The position numbers and the translations under genes were made by a program. 64,000 nt of DNA from Schoenoplectus triqueter (lineage: Eukaryota; Streptophyta; Magnoliopsida; Poales; Cyperaceae): NCBI GenBank assembly GCA_964058805.1, contig CAXKVV010002174.1:1-64000 (forward strand), given 5' to 3'. Below the pieces are notes generated by a model. The model saw only the letters and a program-made list of their open reading frames with translations. It ran no database searches and was not told the DNA's origin. This document shows positions 10,258-20,763 of this stretch, piece by piece. The first letter of the stretch is position 1. The number at the start of each line of letters is the position of its first letter.

Positions 10258-11248
10258 CACTACAACAGATCTTGTATTTAATAATGATTTTTAAAACCTT
10301 TTAACAACGGTTCTCCAACCGTTATTAAAAGAGTGTTAAAAAAAGTATAAACAACTATTGTTAAAAATACGTTGTTAAAACTGTTTATGGAAGACATTTA
10401 ACAACGGTTCTTAACTAATAATCATTGCTAAAGGATTCATTAATAACAGTTATTAAATAAAATCATTGTTAAAGGGTTCTTTAACAACTGCTCTTAAATA
10501 AAAACCGTCGTTAAAGGATCATTTAACAACGGTTTTTAAATAAAAACCATCATTAAAGGGTCATTTAACAACGGTTCTTAATAAAAACCGTCGTTAAAAG
10601 GTACCTTAGCAACGATTATTTATTAAAAAAAATAAAAAATATTTAGTAACATTTTTTAACTAATAATCGTTATTGAAGGACCCGTTAGCAATGGTTATTA
10701 GTTAAAAATCGTTGCTCAAAGGCTTTTTTTTTAAATTTAACTTTCTTTAAAAGGTGCGAGTCAGATTGATATTGAGTCGTATTGATTAACAGTAAATAAT
10801 GAATATATAGTCATATTGAATAGATAAGAACAAATATTATTATATATTATTCATTCAATAATTGATATGAAAGAAATATAATTGTTCATCAAAATAAATA
10901 ATATTTACTCAAAAATACATACATCTTGCTCATACAATATTATGAAAACTATATAATTTCTAAGAAAAAAGAAAAAAAAAATTATGAGTTTTTGAGCTTG
11001 AAGACGATATTTTTTGGCTCCGAAAATGACAATAACAGTATAAGAAGTTGAGATGGTCGAGTTTTGATTTTTTATTTCTTTTGTCTTTCTTCTCTCTTCT
11101 TTCTTTCTCTGTCTCTCTCTCATCTCTTTTTTTATACATGAAAATAGATAAAAATGATTAGTAATTAATGTGAATCATTTAAAGGAACCGTTACTAAACG
11201 CATCATTTAACAACGATTCTAAACACAAAACCGTTGTTAAAGATAGTG
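10258..11248. mobile_element. Non-autonomous CACTA (En/Spm-like) element
   Basis: The left end is CACTACAACAG and the right end is TAGTG, the complement of CACTA. Both subterminal regions carry many direct and inverted copies of AACAACGGTT with its complement AACCGTTGTT (10300-10720 and 11185-11240), the arrangement typical of transposase-binding subterminal repeats in CACTA transposons. The 991-bp interior has no transposase. The flanking triplets (ATA, TAA) do not match, so the exact borders or an old target duplication are uncertain. Confidence 0.7.
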
Positions 11249-11544
11249 TAATGTGAATGATAATGTACATCAAAAATTTCCTTACAGCAATAAATGTTTA
11301 CTACTTTTAGTTGGAAATGGACCAATCAGGTCGGTATCTTGGAAGAAAAAAAAAGTGTGCTTTCGATCCCATGACAACTATCTTTCTGTTCAAGCTGGTG
11401 AAAAAGAAATGTAAAAAAGAAGCCTCTTTTTTTCTCTTCATTAGTTGTCTTTTGAACTATCTTTTTCTTTTTTCAAATTTTCATCTATTTTTTGTCCATT
11501 TCTTTGTCATTTCTTTTATTCTAACAAAAAAGAGTTTGATGAGA

Positions 11545-11690
11545 ATCAGTATTTAATCTAGTAGTAAAAAATAATGTCTTTTGTGTGAGAAGTTATAGGT
11601 TCAAAATTCGGATGATTAAATTTTATGGATATTTATAAAATTTGATGGTTTGACTATCATCTTTTTTATAAAAAAAAATTATCTTTCTTC
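11545..11690 (+). mobile_element. Possible tRNA-derived SINE fragment
   Basis: TAATCTAGTAGTAAAAA resembles a pol III A box and, about 35 bases on, GGTTCAAAATTC resembles a B box. This is the usual spacing in tRNA-derived SINEs. No clear 3' tail or target duplication was seen, so this is a weak call. Confidence 0.3.
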
Positions 11691-13010
11691 ATTTGAAGTG
11701 TTAAGCAAAGAATTATTAAAGAAGACAAATTTTGATTCAATTTTAACAAACTCAAATAGTAATTGAAGAGCTGAAGTCTTACAGCAAGTGTTTAAAAAAG
11801 AAATTCGATCCTAACTACTTAAAGAAAGTATATTTATATATTTTAAAAAACTTAAAAGTTTAACATTCTTTATGTATTAAAACTTATTCAATATTTAAAA
11901 ATAAATATACAAAAATAAACTTACTCATAATTGAATGAAATCCATAATTGCAGAGCATCCTACTTTCTGTTATGAACTTCCTAGCTTCCCTCATAGGCAA
12001 GTTTATTAAAGAAATACCTTATTCTTCCCATCTTATTGGATTCCTGCTTTCAAGTTTAATTTTATATATAAAGAAAGATAATCTCAGTGAAAGGAGTGTC
12101 CATCACAGCTTTAAATGCACCATCTTTCAACATGAGCTAGCATCTTTCAACACCATCTTTCACCATCTTACCAATTATGATTTGAAATTAACCTTCCACT
12201 TTAGAATTCGAATTTATGCTTTCTCTCCCGTCGAATCCTGATCCTCTGGTATACTGGTAGAAAGGAATATTGATCTTCTGGTATACTGGTACAGAGTTTT
12301 TTTTGGAAGCAGGAGCTGGTCCAATTTACTAATAGACAGATCCGAACTATATGAAACAGTAAACTATGCACAATATAAATGAACTCTAGCGTAGTAGCTG
12401 TAGCGCCGCCTTCTCTCCTTCTCAAAATTGGAAAAAATCGAACCTTATTAAGGAAAGTCCCCATTAATAAGTAGATTTGCTAAAGGTTTGGAAAAATCCT
12501 ATTTATTAGCAAATTTTTGCTTTAAGAAAAGACAACATAAATTCATAAATTTACTTTTCTTGATGGAGGTTGCCCCACGTACCTCCCCTCCGACGTCCTT
12601 CTCATGCTTCGTTGCTTTATTTTAGTTTGATGTCATTTATTGTTTTTTTTTTATTTCTTTGAATTATCTGTTACGAAAATTTCTTCTCCAGTCCTTTTTT
12701 TCCTTTTTGTTTTTGGTTTCAGGCACCATCCCTGATCCTTCATTCATTGTCCTTACAAGTTGAGCATCAATTATCCGAAATAATTACATCAGATGGATTC
12801 AGACTTTGGTTTAAGGATAAAAATTGAATTTTTTTTTCAGGAGACTCAAATTAAAATTTTTTCTTTAATAGAAATATATTTTTTTAATTTTGCTGAAAAT
12901 ATACATAATTATTTATAAGGATGAGGACGGCAGGTATCTCAGTGACTCCTCTTGGATCCGTCCCTAAATTAGATGCTCTGTGATTTTTTGTGAAAACATT
13001 TTTCTTAGGT
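11691..13010. other. Intergenic, nothing recognised
   Basis: No gene was found. A short tandem phrase GATC(C/T)TCTGGTATACTGGTA is repeated at 12239-12290. The 81-97 codon frames here are phenylalanine/lysine-rich chance frames. Confidence 0.4.
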
Positions 13011-13016
13011 GGTGAC

Positions 13017-13166
13017 CACGGGCGGAGACAAGAGGGATCATGGATCTGACCCTCCATGATTTATGTAAATGTGAAGAAAAGTTATGAAAATTAATTATAT
13101 TTAATCATTTAATATTTTGGATCCGTCAACCCAACCCTTTCTATATTTAAATTCTGGCTCCACCCT
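13017..13166. mobile_element. Small degenerate MITE with CGGGCGGAG / CTCCACCCTG ends
   Basis: The ends CACGGGCGGAG and CTGGCTCCACCCTG are imperfect inverted repeats related to the 6889-7315 element. The flanks GGTGGTGAC and ATGGTGATT share TGGTGA, compatible with a worn 8-bp duplication. Confidence 0.4.
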
Positions 13167-13175
13167 GATGGTGAT

Positions 13176-14111
13176 TAGGGGTATGCAAATGGATCGGTTT
13201 AATTAATCTTGAACTGTATCATTAAAATTTGGACTATTTGGTTTGATTTTTCTGTTCAAAGAGTTTTGTTTGATTAAAAATTTTAGTTAATTCGATTTTA
13301 GTTTTTTGGTTTAGTTTTTATATATATATTTTTAAATTGGATAAACTAAATAAACTGAATAGTTCAAAATTTACCAAGCAAATTCATTTTTCTTAATATA
13401 AATAAGAATCATATCAAAGATAATTCGAAATGTTTATTTTCTTTAAGTTTTATTTAGTTATATTTTTATTTTTTATTTCTCTTTTAACTAACATTTAATT
13501 GAATAAACTGAATAGATTGATATTTTTATAAATTTTATTCGGTTCATAATCTAACAAACCCAATAAAATTTTGGTTGCATAGGCAATTAGTTAATAGATG
13601 CATACTGTGTAAAAATGCATAAGAAACAGTGGATCACTTATTCAATGACTGTCTATTTTTCAAATCCTAATGGTTGGAAGCATAACGTATGTTAAGACCC
13701 ATAATAATCAATTATAGCATAGATATATGCAGCTCTCGAATTAATCTACTCAGCATGCCTCCTCATGCTACCTATTAATAATTCTTTAGCTCAACGAGTC
13801 CTGATGATAACATCATTTATATCTTGGAGGGATCGCTGCACTCCAATATTCTCACAGCAATTCAAAAACATTTCTATACTTCTACAAGAGATAAGCTCCG
13901 AGATTTAGTTTCACAGATTAATTAAGCTATTTTTATTGTACTTTTCATATTTTTAATTGATTTCCAAAACTCCTATGATAATAAATTTACTGTAGATATT
14001 TATTTATTAATAAAATTTAAGAAGTTAAGGACTTAATTTTTATCTTTATTTAATTTTTTAATTGTATATATTTATTTTGATTTAAACCGAACCAACTAAT
14101 TACAAATCCTA
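13176..14111. mobile_element. hAT-type MITE, GGTTCGGTT family, split by a LINE insertion
   Basis: The left end TAGGGGTATGCAAAT and right end AATTACAAATCCTA correspond to the termini of the intact copy at 8724. The inner sequence follows that copy until about 13580 and resumes at about 14060 (ATTTAAACCGAACCAAC). The flanks ATGGTGAT and GTAGTGAT match at 6 of 8 positions. The intervening 13582-14060 is foreign. Confidence 0.7.
13582..14060 (+). pseudogene. L1-type LINE 3' fragment with a decayed zf-RVT motif
   Basis: A plus-strand frame reads LCKNA-stop-ETVDHLFNDCLFF and then, after a stop, WLE. This matches the zinc-binding region at the end of plant L1-type reverse transcriptase polyproteins (LCxxAxETxxHLFxxC...W). 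Stops interrupt it. It lies inside the hAT MITE and is flanked by TTGCATA and TTGTATA, a short diverged target duplication. It is a dead, 5'-truncated insertion. Confidence 0.6.
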
Positions 14112-14324
14112 GTAGTGATCCTCAAGCAGAAACCGTAGTTCTTTATTCATCCACAACAAATTTCAGTTTCAAAGTGAGCAACGATTTAAGATGCTCATCA
14201 TTTGAGTCAATGAGTATTTGATTGAAGAGTTCTTTATTCATGCCACGAAAAGTTTTTTCAAAAGGTGCAAGAGAAAATTTTATATTGCATTTGATTTTGA
14301 ATTTTTAATATGATAGCTTCTGGG

Positions 14325-14655
14325 AGGGATCATAATGATTATTTTGATAAATTTGACAATAAAAATTTAAATAAATATAACAAATTATAAATATATTCTT
14401 GAAGTTGTAGATCCATAGTGTTTTCAATTTGATGTAATTTCATTATTGTTTGATGATCCATCGAAAATAATTAAATTAGAATTGCTATAAATGATATGAA
14501 ATTCTGATGGTCTTTGTTGAAATATCAAATGATAATAAAACTATATAAAATTTAAAATATTATTAATCTATAAATTTAAGAATATATATATATATATATA
14601 ATTTTAAGATTTTTTTATTTTTATTGTCAAGATGGACAAAATAGCCGTTACCAAG
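14325..14655. mobile_element. MULE-type foldback MITE, copy 2 (degenerate)
   Basis: GAGGGATCATAATGATTATT at the left mirrors the complement of the right end near AAGTAATCCCTC, and the two arms share text with copy 1 (TCATTATxxTTTGATxATCC, ATCAAATGATAATxAAA). Arms are more diverged than in copy 1 and no clear 9-bp duplication was found. Confidence 0.6.
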
Positions 14656-14746
14656 TAATCCCTCGCCTTTCTTAATTTAGTAGATTTAATAGATAAAATA
14701 TTTGTATTTTAATGAACATGTAATGGTTGCCCGCTGATTTTCAGTG

Positions 14747-15685
14747 GGATCTATTAACAATAGGTTATTTTGATAACTTTGACAATGGATCTCTAAATAA
14801 ATATAAAAAAATTTAAAAATGAAAAAAAAATTATAGATGTGTTCTTCTACCTTTAGATTGATGGTCATTCAAATTTCATGTAATTTCATTATCATTTGAT
14901 AGTCCATCAAAGACCATCAAAATTTCACGTAATTTTCAACGGTTTCAATTTAACGGTATTTGATGGACTATCAAATGATAATGAACAACAACAACAGCAA
15001 CAACAAAGCCTTTAATCCCAAATAAATTGGGGTAGGCTAGAAATAAAATCCAATCGGAAAATATAAGATCAAAGATCTCAAATATCAGTGATAATAATGA
15101 ATTTGATGGAAGAAAAAGAAAATAAATAAATATAATAATAATAATAATATATAAATAAAGATGATAATGATAATGATAATGATAATATACTAATAATAGT
15201 AGCAATAATAACAATAATAATAATAATAATAGTACAATAAACCTCTATTATAAAATATATTTCTAAATCCTAAAATCCTATTTTAAAACCTAATTCTAAA
15301 TTCTAAATTCTAAAATCCTATCTAAACCTCTATTTATGAAATCTTTTTCTAAATTCTAAATCCTAAAATCCTAAAAAAAATATGAAGTTTATAACTCTAT
15401 TAGACTCTAACTTCTAAATCATGATTCAGGTACATGAATCGCTATCTTCCATACACTCTTATCCAAAGCAAGCTCTTTGGGTATATTCCATTTCTTTAAA
15501 TCTCTTCTGTATTATTTCATACAATTTCATTACCAAATGATAATGAAATTATATGAAATTTGAATGACCATCAATCTAAAGCTAAAAGAACACATATATA
15601 AACTTTTTTATATTTTTAAGATTTTTTTATTTATTTAGAGATCCATTGTCAAGGTTATCAAAATAAATCATTGTCAATCAATCCC
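14747..15685. mobile_element. MULE-type foldback MITE, copy 3, split by an RTE-type insertion
   Basis: The left end GGGATCTATTAACAATAGG mirrors TCATTGTCAATCAATCCC at the right. The arms match copy 1 (2373-2724). The element is interrupted at 14986-15533 by a retroposed fragment; without it the element would be about 380 bp. It is followed directly by a (CT)n(TA)n microsatellite at 15686-15742. Confidence 0.7.
14986..15533 (-). mobile_element. RTE-type LINE (or Au-like SINE) 3' end inserted into the MITE
   Basis: On the minus strand the fragment ends with a sequence like CTACCCCAATTTATTTGGG, then AAAGGCTTTG, and a (TTG)n tail, the usual 3' end of plant RTE retrotransposons and of SINEs that share that tail. 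It is flanked by a perfect 14-bp duplication CAAATGATAATGAA (14972-14985 and 15534-15547), the mark of target-primed reverse transcription. It carries no readable coding sequence; the insert is 548 bp and probably 5'-truncated. Confidence 0.75.

Positions 15686-15742
<57 letters not shown>
15686..15742. repeat. (CT)n(TA)n compound microsatellite
   Basis: About 10 CT units run into about 16 TA units, directly abutting the next foldback element. A mirrored (CA)n(CT)n(TA)n tract follows that element at 16140-16186. Confidence 0.95.
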
Positions 15743-15746
<4 letters not shown>

Positions 15747-16139
15747 GGCTATGGTGCTTCGCGAAGCACAAAACCTCCCGTGCTTTGCGTCCGTATCTCG
15801 AATTTGAAAGTTCAAACGACCGATCCAAACCGTTGAACATGATCTTCATATTGAACTATCTTTGAAGATCAAAATTTATATATTTTTTGAATTTTTTGCT
15901 ATTTTTTAGATGGGTACAAAACCACTAGTTTTGGATGATGAAGAAATCGTTATATCAGCAAATTTGTACCCATTTAAAAATTAGCAAAAAATATAAAAAA
16001 ATATAAAATTTGATCTCCAAGGATATTTTAATATGAAGATCATGTTCAACAGTTTGGATTAGCCATTTGAAATTTTAAATTCGAGATACGATCACGAAAC
16101 ACGGGAGATTTTGTGTTTCGCGAAGCACCATAGCCTCAC
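15743..16139. mobile_element. Palindrome-tipped foldback MITE, GTGAGGCTATGG family, copy 1
   Basis: The ends GTGAGGCTATGG and CCATAGCCTCAC are perfect inverted repeats, and the arms stay complementary across most of the 397 bp. Just inside each end lies a 16-base palindrome, GTGCTTCGCGAAGCAC on the left and a one-mismatch version on the right. Both sides are microsatellite. A second copy lies at 42270-42666. Confidence 0.8.
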
Positions 16140-16154
16140 ACACACACACACTCA

Positions 16155-16186
<32 letters not shown>

Positions 16187-16361
16187 CAAGCTTTTAAAAA
16201 ACAACCATTTAAACTCTATTTTAAGTTCATCAAAATATTTAATATTAAGTAAAAAAAACTTCGTTTAAACCGTTAAATAACCTGTTTAAATAATTTTAAA
16301 TCAAAATTATTGTCTAACTGTTAAAAACCATGAAATATTTTGTAAAAGTTTGATATATATA

Positions 16362-17050
16362 GTAAAAATATCGTGAGTTTAAGCTCACAGAGGTTTTCTG
16401 TGAACTTAACTCAAAAATTACATCAAATCATCTCTAAATTTTAATTTATCATGCTCATTAAATTCTTTGTATGAAAATCTTGTGAGATATACAAATTTGA
16501 AGTGTTTTAGGCGAATATTTATTTTATGAATGGAGTTCAATGTTCCCCATTAATTTATGAATTATTTCTACTTATACAGAAAATTTCTATTATATATGGT
16601 TAATATTTCTACATAATTTTATAAGTGAACTCCATTGAAATTTACTTTGAACTCTATTGTTGAACCCCATTATTTTATATTTACGTCAAGTCGGTCTCTT
16701 CTAGATATGTTTAGCATTTATTGCTAAAAAAGTCGAAAAAAATATTTATGAATATATAACGGTACATAAATATTTTATTTTATAAATAAGTGAACCCCAT
16801 AAGAAATTTTTTTAGCTCCGCCACTGGTATTGAGATTTTGAAATCATCGTTTTTTATTTTTAAAAATAATATTCAAACATTAAATATTTATTATTATTTT
16901 AGAGCTGATTTTTCAAAAACTAAAAACCATGACTTAAAAAGTTTAAAACACTTCAAATTTTTGCATCCCATAAATTTTCATATAAAAAATTTAATGAGCA
17001 TGATAAATTAAAATTTAAAGATAATTTGATATACTTTTTAAGTTAATCTC

Positions 17051-17056
<6 letters not shown>
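16362..17056. mobile_element. Foldback MITE, GATATCGTGAG family, copy 1, interrupted
   Basis: The left arm starts GTAAAAATATCGTGAG with a GTGAG...CTCAC hairpin tip and matches the element at 42702-43103. The right arm (about 16870-17056) is its complement and runs into (TA)n. About 16525-16830 is foreign material ending AGCTCCGCCACTGG, probably a decayed member of the GGGCGGAG MITE group. Confidence 0.6.
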
Positions 17057-17086
<30 letters not shown>

Positions 17087-17745
17087 ATGATTTGCCTTTT
17101 TCAGCAAGATGAAATTACGGTTTCAGAAACTATTCTTGGTTTGGGGGGGGGGGCACTTTTTTTTTTAATATCCAGTGTTTGCTAAAAGATGAAATTAACA
17201 TTTCTGGTTCCAACAATTTTTTGCAACTTTATGTTTTCAGACTAAATTTATCTATAACGTATGTATTTGACATTGGAGTATAGTTAGTTCATACATTTAT
17301 TTTACAAATCCAGAAAATTTTCAAATGTATTTAATAGCAAATAAAGAATTAAAAAAGGCAACGCTGGCCCAAACCCAAAGGAAATTCTGGAATGACGTCT
17401 TTCCTCATATTGGTAGAAACGAAAAATATCAAATGTTCCAGAGTTATCCAACAGTTAGTAGTTGGAAAATAGAGGTCATGGATATCACTTTGGCATGAAA
17501 CAAAGATCAGGTAACCACAATTCAGTAAAAAAATAATAGATAATGGTGGCAGCATGTTGGAGATTAGGATGATATTAAGAAATTAGAGATGTGATATTTT
17601 GGAGGTACAAAATTTGTACAGTAAAATATATAACAAGATTTTAAGAAATAAATAAAAGGTTTTGTTCCAGTCTAGTGCCTCTATACTGATCAACAATTTC
17701 TTATACATCCTTCCGATTTGTTAAGATTCTTTTTCTTTTCCTTCT
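17057..17745. other. Intergenic, nothing recognised
   Basis: A (TA)n tract, a G8 run near 17143 and T-rich sequence. No gene was recognised. Confidence 0.4.
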
Positions 17746-17754
17746 AAAATTAAA

Positions 17755-18213
17755 AGGAGAATTCATTTAATGGTCTGTAAACTCTAAAAAAGGTCAGTTT
17801 AGTTCTTAAACTTTTTATACTAAGTTGGTCCTTGAAAATTTTATTTTAAAGTTATTTATATTTTTTCCTAAAATAGAAACAAAATATTTTATGAAGAATT
17901 CATTAAATTTTTTTATTTAAAATTAATTAATCATTATAAACAAAACATCATCATGGATCAGTTTTTTAAAATTATACGGACCGGATTAGTTTTTATATAA
18001 AAAAATCAAAAAAATATTTAATATTCCTTAAAGTTTAGAGATAAAATTTAATTTTTGAAAAAGTTTAAAGATAAATTTATTTTTTTAAGAATAATTAAGG
18101 ATCAATTTTGATTTTTTTAACAAGTTTAATGACCAATATAGTGCAAATAAAAGTTTAAGGATTAATTTGATTTTTTTTCGTAAAATTTTAGGGACTAATA
18201 TTTAAATTCTTCC
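17755..18213. mobile_element. Foldback MITE with 9-bp TSD
   Basis: The left arm (GGAGAATTCATTTAATGG, then repeated TTTAGTTCTTAAACTTTT-like units) mirrors the right arm (AATTTAAATTCTTCC). Both sides carry AAAATTAAA (17746-17754 and 18214-18222). The 9-bp duplication again suggests a Mutator-type origin. The inner arms hold several GGTCCTT/AAGGATC phrases in opposite orientations. Confidence 0.65.
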
Positions 18214-18222
18214 AAAATTAAA

Positions 18223-18940
18223 TGTATCCTAAATCGTGATCTCTCCCCTGTTGTGATAGATCGTGGTCAATGGCACGATTGTAGCACCTCTCTTCGCATT
18301 AGAAACCACAAGAGCCTCTGTCATTCCTATTGAAGCTTGAAACTCCATATCTTCAATTACCATTGCATATCTATATCTATATGATATTATAAAAAGCGTA
18401 TGAATTAAAATTCTCCATTAATATAATCAAATAATATGTAATAACTGAAATATTTATATTCAATTTATGATTAAGACCAATTAATTTTATAAAAATACAG
18501 GTTCATATTTCAGTCAAATCCATTTTTCCTCTCGATTTCATTTGCTATGTTTTATCGTACATTTATAATAGGTCTAAAAATAAAAATTATATATCAAATA
18601 AATTAAACACATCAACTACTATTACGCTTTATTGCAAAATGAAAACTACGCATTGTATAACTTCACTCAGAAACAAAAGTATTATCTTTTGTAAAATAAT
18701 AAAATTTTATTTAAAAATTTAAGAATCTTTGTATTGATTTAGATATAAATTATATCCAAGTAAAATATATTATTTTTATAAAAATATTGTTAAATACAAT
18801 TATTTTGTGAAAAAAGTTGGATATCAATAATTATTAAATTTTATTATAAAAAAATAAAGCTACATACTGTATAATCTTAATCAAAAATAAAAAATATTAT
18901 ATTTTATACATCATCCAGAAAAAAGACGAAAGCAGCGGTT
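18223..18940. other. Intergenic, nothing recognised
   Basis: AT-rich sequence without recognisable gene, RNA or complete element. Confidence 0.4.
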
Positions 18941-18944
18941 TCTT

Positions 18945-19269
18945 CCATAGGTTGAGTTGGATCATCATTATTTTTTTATTTTTTTGATCCTACCCAACCA
19001 AATATGACTCATTTAAATTCATGTCAAAAAATCTTAATCCACACCTAACTCGATCGGGTCACACATTGAGCCGATCTAACTCGTATAATTAATTAAGTAT
19101 ATATTAATTATTTTATATAACTTTAAGTAATTAAATCTTAGTTAAATTATAATTAATTTTAATTAGTATATATTTAAGCTTTAGTTAGTGTATATTTTGT
19201 TTATATTAAATCACAAAATTACTTGAAAAATATATTTAAATATGATTGGGTAAATAATTGATACCCCTA
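18945..19269. mobile_element. Old, degenerate GGGTC-type hAT MITE
   Basis: The interior parallels the neighbouring intact copy block by block: a T-rich run, GATCCTACCCAACC, CTCATTTAAATTCATG, AACTCGATCGGGTC, then AATTAATTAAG. The right end ATTGATACCCCTA corresponds to a terminus of the family. The left end is worn. Confidence 0.55.
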
Positions 19270-19273
19270 CATG

Positions 19274-19670
19274 TAGGGGTGTCAATGGGTCGGGTTCAGT
19301 CGGGATCGGGTCATATTAGTTTTTTATTTTTTTTGACCCGACCCGTTTAAATTCGGGTAAATTTTTTTTGACTCATACTCGACCCAACCCGATCCAACGC
19401 GTGTAAAATAATTAATTATTTATTAATTATTTTTGCATAATTTAAAATGATTAAAAATTAATTAATCTTAATTAGTATATAATTAATATATATTTAAGCT
19501 TTAATTGGTACTAAATCACAAAATTATTTCAAAAAACATAATTAATCAGGTTGTGTTGGGTTGACCGAACCTGACCCAACCCGATTCGGGTCAAAAAAGT
19601 TAAACCCATACCCAGTCCATTTATTTTCGAATCATGTTGGATCAGATCAGATCAACAATTGACAACCCTA
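19274..19670. mobile_element. hAT-type MITE, GGGTC-rich family, intact copy
   Basis: The left end TAGGGGTGTCAAT and right end ATTGACAACCCTA are inverted repeats flanked by a perfect 8-bp duplication CCTACATG (19266-19273 and 19671-19678). GGGTCGGG on the left and GACCCGACCC further in give the subterminal repeats. It is 397 bp and non-coding. Confidence 0.85.
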
Positions 19671-20763
19671 CCTACATGTTAGTCATATGCAATTTTTATT
19701 ATTATTTGTAGAAAAGTAAAAAAAATATGAGTGATTGTTTTCAGATGAGATATATATATACCTTGGATTTTTGTTCGGGTCTATTAAAAAAAATCAAAGG
19801 ACCCGAAAATTTATTTCTGTCCCTTCATTTCTATATTCCGCTGCTCTCCCCGGACCCGGTTGTCATTTTCATCCGATAGTGAATGACCCTAATTAAATTC
19901 TCGGGTCCATTCTTTGGGACCAAAAAACATAGGACGGTCCTTTCGATTATTTTGTTAAAATAGTTTTCATTAGCTTTTAGTTAAATTTAAAAAAAAAATT
20001 ATGCTTTAATTAGTATAGTTACGTCTTAACTAGTGTTTAATCTACAGCGCGACATAATATTTTGAGCAATAATTCCATCCAAACTTTGAACAAGAACTCA
20101 ATAACTCAGCAATTATTCAAACTAATAATTTCTTTTTGTGTTATTGTACTTTTTTTTAAATTTCACTAAACGTTTTTATAAATTGTACTTTTTAATACTG
20201 ACGTGCGTACTATATTGCTTCTAATATGATTGGTTTCTTTTATGTATACTGTATAGAAACTTCACAGCACATGTAAAAATAAAATTAAGTAAAAAATAAT
20301 GAAAATGACAAAATACCAGTCATGTCAATTTCATTATTGTTTCTAGATAATTTTAGTTTTACATGTGCTATGAGGCATCCATTCATACTAATAAAACAAT
20401 CATGCTAATAAAAAAGTACAATTACAGAAAGTGATTGGTTTCCATTATTACTTTTACTTAATTTAAATCATAATTAAAACTAAATTTTAACATTATTGAA
20501 AGCTAGTTAAAGCCTAATTATACTAATTTAAATTATAAAATAATTTTAATATTGATAGGGCCCAACCATATTGGACCCGATCGATGCTTAAACCCATCAT
20601 AGAGTTTACCTTGAATGCTAAAAAAAAAATAAGTGCGAAGACTCATCAAACGTCTGATCGGAATAGAAACCCGACAAATAATTTCAGCCTCAAATCTAGG
20701 CCTATAAATAGAGATCATACACCTAGCGAAAAAGGAGCTAGAAAAACCGACACATCCATATTT

